The translations under genes were made by a program, and so were the position numbers. This document shows positions 1-8,346 of a stretch of 64,000 bases of DNA, piece by piece. The DNA is from Microbacterium sp. MYb66 (GTDB lineage Bacteria > Actinomycetota > Actinomycetes > Actinomycetales > Microbacteriaceae). Position 1 is the stretch's first letter, and each line of letters starts with the position of its first letter. The notes under the pieces were generated by a model. That model was not told the origin of the DNA and did not search any database. It saw only the letters and a list, made by a program, of their open reading frames with translations. Location of the stretch: contig NZ_PCOV01000002.1 in the NCBI RefSeq assembly GCF_002979435.1, positions 248,001 through 312,000 of the forward strand. The letters are read 5' to 3'.

Positions 1-1071
1 GTGATGATGGCCCTCCCCCTGGCACGCGCCCGCGATCTGGTCCCGCCCGAACGCCTCGGACGGGTCATGGGCCTGCTCGGGACGACAGCGGCGGTGGGAA
101 CCGCCTCGGGTCCCGCACTCGGCGGTCTTCTGATCACTGTGGCCGGCTGGCCCGCGATCTTCGCCGCCATGGTGCCGCTCGGGCTGCTCGCCGCAGCGTT
201 GGCAGGCCGGAAGGATCGAGACGCGGTCGACATCGGTGCCCCTCGTTGCAGCTTCGACGTCGGCGGCGTCCTGCTGCTGACGGCGGCCGTCGCGCTCTAC
301 ACCCTCGGCGTGACAGCGCCCGGCCCCGGCGAGTCCTGGCCGACCCTGCCGCTTCTCGGCGGCGCCGTCGTCACGGCCGGCCTCTTCGTGCTGCGGGAAT
401 CCCGCGCCTCCCATGCCCTCCTCCCTCCTGCCCTGCTCAGGAATCGCAGCATCTCGATCGGCGCGGTCCTCAACCTGATCGTCGGCACGGTCATGATGAG
501 CACCCTGGTAGTCGGCCCCTTCTTCCTCGCGGACGGGCTGCACCTCGCTCCCGCGGCGATCGGCGTCACCATGGCCGCCGGACCGCTGGCCTCGATCTGC
601 ACCGGAGTCCTGGCCGGCAGAGCGGTCGATCGGTTCGGCTCCCGACTCGCGACCACGACCGGACTCGTGGCCATGATCGGCGGTGCACTCGCTCTCGCCC
701 TGCTGCCCGCCTGGTGGGGACTCCCCGGGTACATCACGGGAACCGTGCTGCTGGCGCCCGGTTACCAGCTGTTCCTCGCCGCCAACAACACCGGGGTCCT
801 GAGCTCGACACCCGCCGAGCGCCGCGGCATGGCCTCCGGGCTGCTCGGCCTCTCGCGCAATCTCGGTCTCGTCACAGGGGCATCCGTGCTCGCCGCGCTC
901 TTCGCCGCTGCCTCCGGTGCACCCGACATCACGGGCGCGTCGACGGAGGCGCTCGTCTCAGCGCTGCGGACGACGTTCCTCGTGACGGCCGCGCTCCTGG
1001 TCGCCGCCGCGCTGCTCTCGCTCACAGCAGCCCGTGACAGATCCGGCGCCCGGGCGCCTACGGCTCGATGA
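1..1071 (+). CDS. MFS drug/proton antiporter, 3' part (5' end outside window)
   Basis: This is an integral membrane exporter of the major facilitator superfamily, probably the DHA2 (14-helix) drug:H+ type. The reading frame is open from the first base. The first 45 residues already contain the antiporter motif C (SGPALGGLL near residue 36), which normally lies in TM5, so the N-terminal third is missing from the window. About nine hydrophobic helices follow. The frame ends at 1071 and overlaps the convergent TetR gene by 14 bp. The convergent regulator may control it, but the only visible operators face the MmpL gene. Substrate unknown. Confidence 0.85.
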   Translation: MMMALPLARARDLVPPERLGRVMGLLGTTAAVGTASGPALGGLLITVAGWPAIFAAMVPLGLLAAALAGRKDRDAVDIGAPRCSFDVGGVLLLTAAVALYTLGVTAPGPGESWPTLPLLGGAVVTAGLFVLRESRASHALLPPALLRNRSISIGAVLNLIVGTVMMSTLVVGPFFLADGLHLAPAAIGVTMAAGPLASICTGVLAGRAVDRFGSRLATTTGLVAMIGGALALALLPAWWGLPGYITGTVLLAPGYQLFLAANNTGVLSSTPAERRGMASGLLGLSRNLGLVTGASVLAALFAAASGAPDITGASTEALVSALRTTFLVTAALLVAAALLSLTAARDRSGARAPTAR

Positions 1072-1681
1072 GCAGCTGGACCAGGCGCCCGAGCTCTTCG
1101 CCTCCGGAGTGGCGCAGCTGCGCGTCATCCTGTCCGGCCATCGCGCCACGCACGGTCATGCCCTCCCAGATGATCATGAGCATGCGCGCCGCGGTCTCCG
1201 CCGGCAGGCGCAGCCGCAGCAGACCGGCGGTGACGATGTCGTCGACGATCTGAGCGATGCTCGAGACCATCTCGCGCTCCTGCGCGAGGTACGCCTCGCC
1301 GAACTTCGCATCACGGAGAGCGCGGATGCGGATCTCGCTCAGCAGCATGACGCCGAGGCGGTCGTCTCCCCCGAGCTCCATGATCTGCTGCACGAGGTCG
1401 ATCGGATCGCATCCCTCGACCAGAGCGCCGGCGGCGGTCAACTCCTCGACACGGGTGCGCACCGCGTTCACGCGCACCTCGGAGACGCTGGCGGCGAGCA
1501 TGAGGAACAGCTCGTCCTTGGACTCGAAGTTCGAATAGAACGCGCCGCGGGTGAACCCCGCTCGCTCGCAGACCGCCTCGACAGAGGCGCCGTCGAGACC
1601 GACCTCGGCGAAGACCTGCGCGGCGGCCTCGAGCAGTCGCGCGCGCGTGTTCTCCCGACTGCGGGTTGCGGGTATCGACAT
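1058..1681 (-). CDS. TetR/AcrR family transcriptional regulator
   Basis: A 207-residue one-component repressor. Residues about 9-56 form the TetR helix-turn-helix, with the recognition segment around FTRGAFYSNFESKDELF near residues 43-60. The C-terminal two thirds are the all-helical ligand and dimer domain. The ATG start at 1681 is preceded by a GGAGG ribosome site. It is transcribed divergently from the MmpL/YhgE operon, with two palindromes in the gap (1755-1789), so the natural reading is a repressor of that operon and of itself. The 3' end overlaps the convergent MFS gene. Ligand unknown. Confidence 0.93.
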   Translation of the reverse strand: MSIPATRSRENTRARLLEAAAQVFAEVGLDGASVEAVCERAGFTRGAFYSNFESKDELFLMLAASVSEVRVNAVRTRVEELTAAGALVEGCDPIDLVQQIMELGGDDRLGVMLLSEIRIRALRDAKFGEAYLAQEREMVSSIAQIVDDIVTAGLLRLRLPAETAARMLMIIWEGMTVRGAMAGQDDAQLRHSGGEELGRLVQLLIEP

Positions 1682-1754
1682 CGAAGACCTCCTGACCCTT
1701 CACTCTCGCACGATTCACACCCCGCACACAGGCTTGGCCGGGCGGGTCACCTTA

Positions 1755-1789
1755 CGATACATCTATGTATCGGATACACCTGTGTATCC
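1755..1789. promoter_or_regulatory. Tandem TetR-type operators between tetR and the MmpL operon
   Basis: Two perfect 18-bp palindromes share one base. The first is CGATACAT-ct-ATGTATCG at 1755-1772 and the second GGATACAC-ct-GTGTATCC at 1772-1789. Both fit GATACAY-ct-RTGTATC. They lie in the 132-bp gap between the divergent tetR and MmpL genes, 24 bp before the MmpL start, where a bound repressor would block transcription both ways. The palindromes are seen directly; assignment to this TetR is inference. Confidence 0.8.
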
Positions 1790-1813
1790 ACCCCGCACCC
1801 CTCGGAGGAACGC

Positions 1814-4621
1814 GTGTCCACACTCCTGTCGTCGCTCGGACGCTGGTCCTTCCGGCACCCGTGGCGGGTTCTCGTGTCCTGGCTGCTCGCGCTCGGCATC
1901 GCGGGCGCCGGAGCGCTCGTCCTGGGAGCGGGCACCGACAACACGTTCTCCATCCCCGGCACCGAATCGCAGGCCGGCCTGGAGCAGCTCTCGCGCTCGT
2001 TCCCGCAGGTGAGCGGCACGAACGCGCAGTTCATCGTGGTCGCGGCCGATGGCGACAAGATCACGGATGACGAGTACCGGGACGACATCGAGGGCGCGGT
2101 CGACGAGCTGAGCGACCTCGACGGCGTGCTCGCCGCCACCTCGCCGTACGACGAGATGGTCAAGGGCATGGTCAACGACGACGACACCGCCGCCATCGTG
2201 CGCGTGCAGTTCGACGGCGAGTCCACCGACGTCTCGGACGAGACGAAGGATGCGCTGCGTTCGGTCGTGAGCGACCTCGACGCCGAGCTCCCCGCGGGAT
2301 CGCAGACCTCCCTCGGCGGCGACCTCTTCGCGATCTCCATCCCCGGCGTCACGCTCACCGAAGCGGTCGGACTGCTCATCGCCCTGCTCGTGCTGATCGT
2401 CACGTTCCGCTCGTTCGTGGTGGCCGGACTCCCCCTGCTCACCGCGATCCTCGGCGTCGGCATCTCGATGGCCGGCATCTTCACCGCGACCGCGTTCGCG
2501 ACCGTCTCCTCGACCACCCCGCTGCTGGCGCTCATGCTCGGGCTCGCGGTCGGCATCGACTACGCGCTGTTCATCATGGCGCGACATCAGGACCAGGTGC
2601 GCGAGGGCGTGGATCCCGAGGAATCCGCCTCCCGGGCCGTCGGCACCGCGGGATCCGCCGTCGTGTTCGCCGGCGTCACGGTGCTCATCGCGCTGATCGG
2701 CCTCGGTTTCGCGGGCATCCCCTTCCTGACCACCATGGGCATCGCCGCATCCGCCGCCGTCGCCGTCGCCGTCGCCATCGCCGTCACGCTCACCCCGGCG
2801 CTGCTCGGGTTCATGAAGGGCAAGGTCGTCGGGCGTCCGAAGAAGGTCAGGGCGCCGAAGACCACGAAGAGCGCCGCCGGATCGTCGGATGAATCGGAGC
2901 CGTCGAAGGACGTCACACCCCCGGTGAAGGGAAGCGCCCGCTGGGTCGGCGGGGTCATGAAGCACCCCGTCCTGGTGTCGCTGGCCGTCGTGCTCGGACT
3001 CGGGATCGTCGCCGTCCCCGCCCTGAGCCTCGACCTCGCGCTGCCGAACGCCGGTGTGCTGCCGAAGGACTCCGAGGCCCGCCAGAATTACGACCTCGTC
3101 GGCGAGCAGTTCGGCCCCGGCTTCAACGGCCCCATGATCCTCACCGGCACGATCGTCACGTCCACCGATCCGCTCACCCTGATGGAGGACCTCGGGGATG
3201 CGGTGGCGAAGGTGCCCGGTGTGAAGGAGGTCGCCCTGGCGACCCCGAACGAGACCGCCGACACCGGCATCGTGCAGATCATCCCCGAGACGGCTCCCGA
3301 CGACCCGGCCACCGCCGATCTCGTGCGCGAACTGCGCAGCCACCACGACGAGTGGCTCGACGAGTTCGGCATCGACCTCAAGGTCACCGGCTTCACCGCC
3401 GTCGGCATCGACATCTCCGACCAGCTGGGCAACGCGCTGCTGCCGTTCGGCATCTTCGTGATCGGCCTCTCGCTGATCCTGCTGACCATCGTGTTCCGCT
3501 CGCTGTGGGTGCCGATCACCGCCGCGGTCGGATATCTGCTGTCGATCGTCGCCGCCTTCGGCGTGGTCGGTGCGGTGTTCGAGTGGGGCTGGTTCGCCGA
3601 CCTGCTGCACGTCGCCAAGGTCGGGCCCATCATCAGCTTCATGCCGATCATCCTGATGGGCGTTCTGTTCGGTCTCGCAATGGACTACCAGGTGTTCCTC
3701 GTCTCCCGCATGCGCGAGGACTTCGTGCACGACAAGGATGCAGCGAGCCCGAATCGCGCGACCCGGCGGGCCGCAGCCCTTCGCGCCGTGCGCAGCGGCT
3801 TCACGGGCTCGGCGAAGGTCGTCACCGCGGCCGGACTCATCATGTTCGCGGTGTTCGTCGCCTTCGTTCCGGAGGGCGACTCGTCGCTGAAGCCGATCGC
3901 ACTCGGCCTCGCCGCCGGCATCGCGTTCGACGCCTTCCTCGTGCGGATGACGCTGATCCCCGCACTGATGGCGATCCTCGGCGAGCGCGCCTGGGAGCTG
4001 CCCCGCTGGCTGGAGAAGATCCTCCCCCGCGTGGACGTCGAGGGTGAGGCCGTCGAGCGCGAGCGTCACCTCGCCGAGTGGCCGGGCGACGGGTCGGTCG
4101 TGGCCGCCGACGACCTCGAGATCAGCGCGGACGCGCCCCTCGTCGAGGGCCTGTCGATGCGCATCCCCACCGGCGGTGCGGTCGTCGCCACCGGCGGCGA
4201 CCTGCGCACGCGCCGAGCCCTCGCCCTCACGGTCGCGGGGCGTCTGACGCCCTCCGATGGCCGGCTCCGCGTCGCGGGCCACCTGCTCCCCGGCCGCGCG
4301 GCGTGGGTGCGGTCGCATGTCGGCTGCGTGCTGGTCGACGACGCGGATGCCGCCCTCGGCGACCTCGCGGAAGCCCTGCGCGGGAAGTCCACGGTCGTCG
4401 TGATCGACGGGCTCGACCGCCTGACCGGCGGCCGACGCGACCAGGCGACGGCGATGCTGCGGGATGCCGCGGCGTCCCGCCCGCTCGCGGTCTTCGCCAC
4501 CGCATCCGATGCCGACGCGGCACGGACCACCCTCGCGGAGGCCGGTTGGCCCGACGCACAGACTCTCGACACGCGTGCTCCGCGCCGGAGCGCCGCAGAA
4601 TCCACCGAGGTGACCGCATGA
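1814..4621 (+). CDS. MmpL/RND-family transporter with C-terminal degenerate ABC-ATPase-like domain
   Basis: A 935-residue inner-membrane exporter of the MMPL (RND) superfamily; members move lipids or amphiphilic compounds using the proton gradient. The GTG start at 1814 is chosen because a GGAGGA site sits 4 bp upstream; the frame is open further 5' but that overlaps the tetR gene. One TM helix near residue 20 leads to a porter domain, then five TM helices (about 180-330), a second porter domain and a second TM bundle (about 545-720). Residues about 755-935 are unusual: they look like an ABC nucleotide-binding domain with no Walker A lysine (ATGGDLRTRR) and a Walker B-like VVVIDG (Asp865) lacking the catalytic Glu. 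The stop overlaps the next ATG (ATGA). Confidence 0.9.
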   Translation: MSTLLSSLGRWSFRHPWRVLVSWLLALGIAGAGALVLGAGTDNTFSIPGTESQAGLEQLSRSFPQVSGTNAQFIVVAADGDKITDDEYRDDIEGAVDELSDLDGVLAATSPYDEMVKGMVNDDDTAAIVRVQFDGESTDVSDETKDALRSVVSDLDAELPAGSQTSLGGDLFAISIPGVTLTEAVGLLIALLVLIVTFRSFVVAGLPLLTAILGVGISMAGIFTATAFATVSSTTPLLALMLGLAVGIDYALFIMARHQDQVREGVDPEESASRAVGTAGSAVVFAGVTVLIALIGLGFAGIPFLTTMGIAASAAVAVAVAIAVTLTPALLGFMKGKVVGRPKKVRAPKTTKSAAGSSDESEPSKDVTPPVKGSARWVGGVMKHPVLVSLAVVLGLGIVAVPALSLDLALPNAGVLPKDSEARQNYDLVGEQFGPGFNGPMILTGTIVTSTDPLTLMEDLGDAVAKVPGVKEVALATPNETADTGIVQIIPETAPDDPATADLVRELRSHHDEWLDEFGIDLKVTGFTAVGIDISDQLGNALLPFGIFVIGLSLILLTIVFRSLWVPITAAVGYLLSIVAAFGVVGAVFEWGWFADLLHVAKVGPIISFMPIILMGVLFGLAMDYQVFLVSRMREDFVHDKDAASPNRATRRAAALRAVRSGFTGSAKVVTAAGLIMFAVFVAFVPEGDSSLKPIALGLAAGIAFDAFLVRMTLIPALMAILGERAWELPRWLEKILPRVDVEGEAVERERHLAEWPGDGSVVAADDLEISADAPLVEGLSMRIPTGGAVVATGGDLRTRRALALTVAGRLTPSDGRLRVAGHLLPGRAAWVRSHVGCVLVDDADAALGDLAEALRGKSTVVVIDGLDRLTGGRRDQATAMLRDAAASRPLAVFATASDADAARTTLAEAGWPDAQTLDTRAPRRSAAESTEVTA

Positions 4622-6591
4622 CCCTCCCCATCGAGCGCGCGCGCTCCCGCAAGCCCATCACGTGGCTGACCATCCTCGGCGTGCTGCTGCTTCCGGCGGC
4701 GGTCGGCGGCATCCTGGTCGCGGCCCTGCAGAACCCGACGGAACGTCTGGATTCGATGACCGCGGCCATCGTCAACCTCGACGAGCCCGTGACGATCGAC
4801 GGACAGGTGACTCCGCTCGGACGCCAGCTCGCCGCCGGACTCGTCGAGGGATCGGACGAGCTGGACTCGAATCTCACATGGGTGATCTCCAACGAGGACG
4901 ACGCCGCCGACGGTCTCGCGGACGGCTCCTACCAGGCCGTCATCACGATCCCCGAAGAGTTCTCGGCCGCAGCCACCTCGGCCGGCACGGCGATCTCCGA
5001 CGGGGGCGGCACAGCCGAGCAGGCCACCATCACGGTGACCACGCCGGACGACGGACTCGTCGCCGACGACCTCATCACAGGGCAGATCGCCGACGTCGCG
5101 GCCTCGACCATGGGCACCATGCTCACCGAGGCGACGACCGAGAACATCCTGGTCGGCTTCACCACGATCGGCGACCAGATCGGCGAGGCCGCAGAGGGTG
5201 CCGTGAAGCTGGCGACCGGCGCGCGGGATGCCGCCACCGGAGCGGCCGCGATCCCCGACGGTGCCACGAAGCTGGCCTCCGGCGCGGGCGAGCTGGGCAC
5301 GGGCGCGTCTTCTCTGGCGACCGGGCTCGACACGATCGCGGGCAAGACCCGGGAGGCCGCGGCCGGTGCGGGGGCGATCGGCGCGGGGCTGACCGATGGC
5401 GGCGCGCAGCTGCAGCAGAACATCGGCGGCACCCAGCAGCTCGTCGGCGCGGTCCAGGGCGCTTCGGCGTCGGCCAGGTCGGCCGCAGACGGCTCCGCTG
5501 CTCTGGCGGGGCGGCTCGGCGGGCTGGCGGAGACAGCCTGCGCACCTCCGGTGGCGGACCAGGCGCAATGCGACCTGTACACATCTCTCGCGGCTGACGC
5601 GGGTGCCGTGGCCGAAGACGCGGGAACCGCGTCGGGTGTGCTCAACGACCCCAAGGTGGCGGGCGGCATCGCCGCCCTTCCGGGCACCTTCAGCACTCTG
5701 GCCTCGAGCATGTCCCAGGCCGGGGCCGGCGCCACGCAGCTCGCGGGCGGGCTCACCCAGCTCGCTGACCAGGGCATCGGCGCGTCCGCCACGGGTGCAC
5801 GGGGCATCGCATCGGGCGCGACTCAGCTCTCCGACGGCGCGACCGCTCTCGCGGACGGCACCACCGAGCTCGCGACCGGGCTCGACACCCTCGCGACCGG
5901 CACCGGAGATCTCGCAGGCGGGCTGCGGACGGCATCCGAATCCCTCCCGTCGTTCAGCGACAGCGAGTCGACCTCGCTCGCCTCGGTGATCGCCGACCCG
6001 GTGTCGTCGAACTCCTCGATGGACACGATCTTCGGGCCGACCGCCATCCCGCTGCTCGCGGCCGTCGTGCTGTGGTTCGGCGGACTCGCCTCGTTCATCG
6101 TGATGCGCGCGCACACGGCGCGCACCCTCACCTCCCGACGGTCGTCGGCCGCCCTGACGCTGCGCGCGTTCGCACCCGCCGCTCTGATCGGCGCCGGACA
6201 GGGCCTGCTGGTCTCGCTGATCGTGCAGATCGTCGCCGGCTACGACGCCGCCGCCTGGTGGGCGTTCGCCGGCACCGCCGTGCTCGCGGGTGTGGTGTTC
6301 GCCGCCGTGAACCAGGCTCTCGTCGCCCTGTTCGGCGGCGTCGGGCGCTGGCTCTCCGCCCTCTTCGGGGTGCTCGCCGTCGCCACCGGGTTGATCTCGA
6401 CCGTGCCTGGCTGGCTCGCGGGCGTCGGTGCCGCGCTGCCGACCGCCCCGGCCTTCGCGGGATTGATCACGGCGAGCGGTTCCGCGGTGGCGGCCCTCGT
6501 GGTGTGGGGTGTGCTGTCACTCGTGGCCACCACCCTCGCCGTCACCCTGCGACGGACGACGTCGGCCAAGGCGGTCCTCGCCACGGCCTGA
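4618..6591 (+). CDS. YhgE/Pip domain membrane protein
   Basis: A 657-residue membrane protein of the YhgE/Pip family (relatives include the phage-infection protein Pip and components of type VII-linked or efflux loci). The ATG overlaps the stop of the MmpL gene (ATGA), so the two are translationally coupled. TM1 lies at about residues 15-35. The large extracellular part (about 40-470) ends in a long alanine/glycine-rich helical region with a repeating GA-x-x-L pattern, typical of the YhgE coil. Five or six C-terminal TM helices follow (about 475-650). It probably works with the MmpL protein as one exporter or envelope complex under the divergent TetR. Substrate unknown. Confidence 0.9.
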   Translation: MTLPIERARSRKPITWLTILGVLLLPAAVGGILVAALQNPTERLDSMTAAIVNLDEPVTIDGQVTPLGRQLAAGLVEGSDELDSNLTWVISNEDDAADGLADGSYQAVITIPEEFSAAATSAGTAISDGGGTAEQATITVTTPDDGLVADDLITGQIADVAASTMGTMLTEATTENILVGFTTIGDQIGEAAEGAVKLATGARDAATGAAAIPDGATKLASGAGELGTGASSLATGLDTIAGKTREAAAGAGAIGAGLTDGGAQLQQNIGGTQQLVGAVQGASASARSAADGSAALAGRLGGLAETACAPPVADQAQCDLYTSLAADAGAVAEDAGTASGVLNDPKVAGGIAALPGTFSTLASSMSQAGAGATQLAGGLTQLADQGIGASATGARGIASGATQLSDGATALADGTTELATGLDTLATGTGDLAGGLRTASESLPSFSDSESTSLASVIADPVSSNSSMDTIFGPTAIPLLAAVVLWFGGLASFIVMRAHTARTLTSRRSSAALTLRAFAPAALIGAGQGLLVSLIVQIVAGYDAAAWWAFAGTAVLAGVVFAAVNQALVALFGGVGRWLSALFGVLAVATGLISTVPGWLAGVGAALPTAPAFAGLITASGSAVAALVVWGVLSLVATTLAVTLRRTTSAKAVLATA

Positions 6592-6650
6592 CCGAGTTCC
6601 GCGCACCCGCGCACCCCTGCACCCCTGCCAGAACGGAGACCATCTGCTCC

Positions 6651-6685
6651 CGGCCCGACGCGCCGAAGTATGACGCGTCGGGCCG
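6651..6685 (+). terminator. Hairpin terminator after the YhgE/Pip gene
   Basis: A perfect 12-bp stem (CGGCCCGACGCG at 6651-6662, complement at 6674-6685) with an 11-base loop, followed by TTCGT. It lies 60 bp after the operon stop codon. The T-tract is short, as is common in high-GC actinobacteria. Confidence 0.7.
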
Positions 6686-6739
6686 TTCGTGTGTCCGTCT
6701 CCGTTTTCGCCCCACCGCGCCGGGACCTAAGCTCTCGGC

Positions 6740-7330
6740 ATGCGCCGACCGTTCATGGCCACCCCCGACCAGCTCGCGAGCCTGGAGGGCCAGCAGTACC
6801 TCGTGCTCCGGCCCACCGCGGCGGTCGGCGAGGTCTATCGGGACGTCCAGGACGCCGCGCTCGCACACCTCGGCATCCCGGCACGGCGTCCTCACACCGG
6901 GCACGTCACGCTCCGGGGGTTCTCCGAGCCCGAGCGGCGCGAGGAGCTCGCCGAGCTGATCCGCTCCTGGGCAGCACGGCAGTCTCCGATCGAGGTCATC
7001 GCGGAGGCCGTGGACGAGTTCCCCGCGCCCTGGCAGATCCTGATCGTGCGCCTCGCGCGCAGCGCCTCGCTCGTGTCGGCGTATTCGACCCTGACCACCG
7101 CGCTGGATGCCACGGACTTCCGCCGTCTCGGCGAACTGCCTTTGACCGACTGGACGTTCCACCTGTCGGTGCTCTACGGCAAGACGCTCGACGCGGCGGT
7201 GTGGTCGCGTTTCTCGGATGCGGAGGTCCGCGCCCTCGAGCCGGAGCCTGCAGAGATCATCACCGAAGCCGAGCTGGTCTGGTACCAGGACGGCATCGAG
7301 CACGCCGAGGTCCTGCCGCTTCGAGGCTGA
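6740..7330 (+). CDS. 2'-5' RNA ligase family (2H phosphoesterase) protein
   Basis: A 196-residue soluble protein of the 2H phosphoesterase superfamily, whose members act on cyclic phosphates or 2'-5' linked nucleotides. The two catalytic H-x-T/S motifs are visible: HVTL near residue 54 and HLSV near residue 140. Spacing and length fit the YjcG/LigT-like group. A TAAGCT -10 box at 6728-6733 lies exactly six bases before the ATG at 6740, so the mRNA is probably leaderless; an in-frame ATG at 6755 is the alternative. It stands alone between a terminator and the convergent ccsB gene. Substrate not inferable. Confidence 0.85.
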   Translation: MRRPFMATPDQLASLEGQQYLVLRPTAAVGEVYRDVQDAALAHLGIPARRPHTGHVTLRGFSEPERREELAELIRSWAARQSPIEVIAEAVDEFPAPWQILIVRLARSASLVSAYSTLTTALDATDFRRLGELPLTDWTFHLSVLYGKTLDAAVWSRFSDAEVRALEPEPAEIITEAELVWYQDGIEHAEVLPLRG

Positions 7331-7345
7331 CCCTTCGGCGCCGCC

Positions 7346-7375
7346 GCTCAGCTCAGCTCAGCTCAGCTCAGCTCA
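7346..7375. repeat. Six tandem copies of GCTCA over the ccsB stop codon
   Basis: Six perfect GCTCA units run from 7346 to 7375. On the minus strand (TGAGC) the tract contains the ccsB stop codon at 7368-7370. Because TGAGC repeats give TGA in every frame, slippage would still terminate translation within a few codons. Confidence 0.95.
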
Positions 7376-8342
7376 AGCCGGAGTAGGCGTGCAGACCCTT
7401 GAAGAAGACGTTCACGATCGTGAAGTTGAAGATCACGGCGGAGAAGCCGACGATCGCCAGCCATGCCGAGGGGTTGCCGCGCCAGCCGCGGGTCGCGCGG
7501 GCGTGGATGTATCCGGCGTAGATGACCCAGATCACGAAGGTCCAGGTCTCCTTGACGTCGAAGCCCCAGAAGCGGCTCCAGGCGTAGTACGCCCAGATGG
7601 ACCCCGCGATGAGCGTGAAGGTCCAGAGGATGAAGCCGATGATCGTGAACATGTACGCCAGGCTCTCCAGGCGCACGGAGGTCGGGAAGGTGCGGAGGAA
7701 GCCAGGACCGGTCTTCGCCGCGCCTTCGCCGACGAGACGCTCGCGGCGCGACTGCATGAGCTGGATCACCGAGAGGGCGAACGCGAGCGCGAAGAACGCC
7801 GTCGCCAACGAGGCGACGAACACGTGGATGACGAGCCACACGCTCTTGAGCGGGTCCATCAGCGGAGAGACCTCGACGTAGAAGTTCGTGGCGCCCAGGC
7901 CGAGCAGCACGACCACGAGCCCGGTGATGAAGGTGCCGAGGAAGCGCAGGTCGATACGGGTGAGCACCACGAGGAACACCGCGACGATGAGCAGCGTGCC
8001 CATCATCGCGAACTCGTAGAGGTTGGCCCACGGCACTCGTCCCGCCGCGATGCCACGGGTGACCGCGGCCGCGAGGTGGAAGAGGAACCCGAGCACCGTC
8101 AGCGAGGTGCCGATCCGCGCCATGATGAACCGCTGCGGAGCGGCCGCGGTTCCGGAGGCACTCGAAGACGCGGATGCCGGTGCGCCGCCCGCCCCGACGA
8201 GCACGGACTCCCGGACCGTCTGCGCATCAGCCGTGGCCTGCGAGCGCCGCGCGAGATCGAAGGCGTAGGCCACGAAGGCCGCCGCGTAGATCGCGATCGC
8301 CGTCCAGAGCAGGACCGGCGAGATCACGTTGAGCTCGAGCAT
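7368..8342 (-). CDS. ccsB: Cytochrome c biogenesis protein CcsB/ResC (haem handling)
   Basis: A 324-residue polytopic membrane protein that, with ResB, carries haem across the membrane and attaches it to apocytochrome c (system II). It has about eight TM helices. The tryptophan-rich haem signature is clear in the C-terminal half (WAYYAWSRFWGFDVKETW, about residues 245-262), followed by a conserved HARA segment. The ATG at 8342 lies four bases past the resB stop, so it is the last gene of the tlpA-ccdA-resB-ccsB operon. The stop codon lies inside a GCTCA pentamer tract. Confidence 0.95.
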   Translation of the reverse strand: MLELNVISPVLLWTAIAIYAAAFVAYAFDLARRSQATADAQTVRESVLVGAGGAPASASSSASGTAAAPQRFIMARIGTSLTVLGFLFHLAAAVTRGIAAGRVPWANLYEFAMMGTLLIVAVFLVVLTRIDLRFLGTFITGLVVVLLGLGATNFYVEVSPLMDPLKSVWLVIHVFVASLATAFFALAFALSVIQLMQSRRERLVGEGAAKTGPGFLRTFPTSVRLESLAYMFTIIGFILWTFTLIAGSIWAYYAWSRFWGFDVKETWTFVIWVIYAGYIHARATRGWRGNPSAWLAIVGFSAVIFNFTIVNVFFKGLHAYSGLS

Positions 8343-8346
8343 GGTG

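Noticed and set aside
1034..1813. Possible 260-residue N-terminal extension of the MmpL protein
   Set aside because: It runs antisense through the tetR gene and lacks membrane or porter features; GTG 1814 has a good ribosome site.
1763..4318. Very long open frame on the minus strand opposite the MmpL gene
   Set aside because: Low-complexity Arg/Gly/Asp/Glu composition and no motifs; it mirrors the GC3 bias of the real plus-strand gene.
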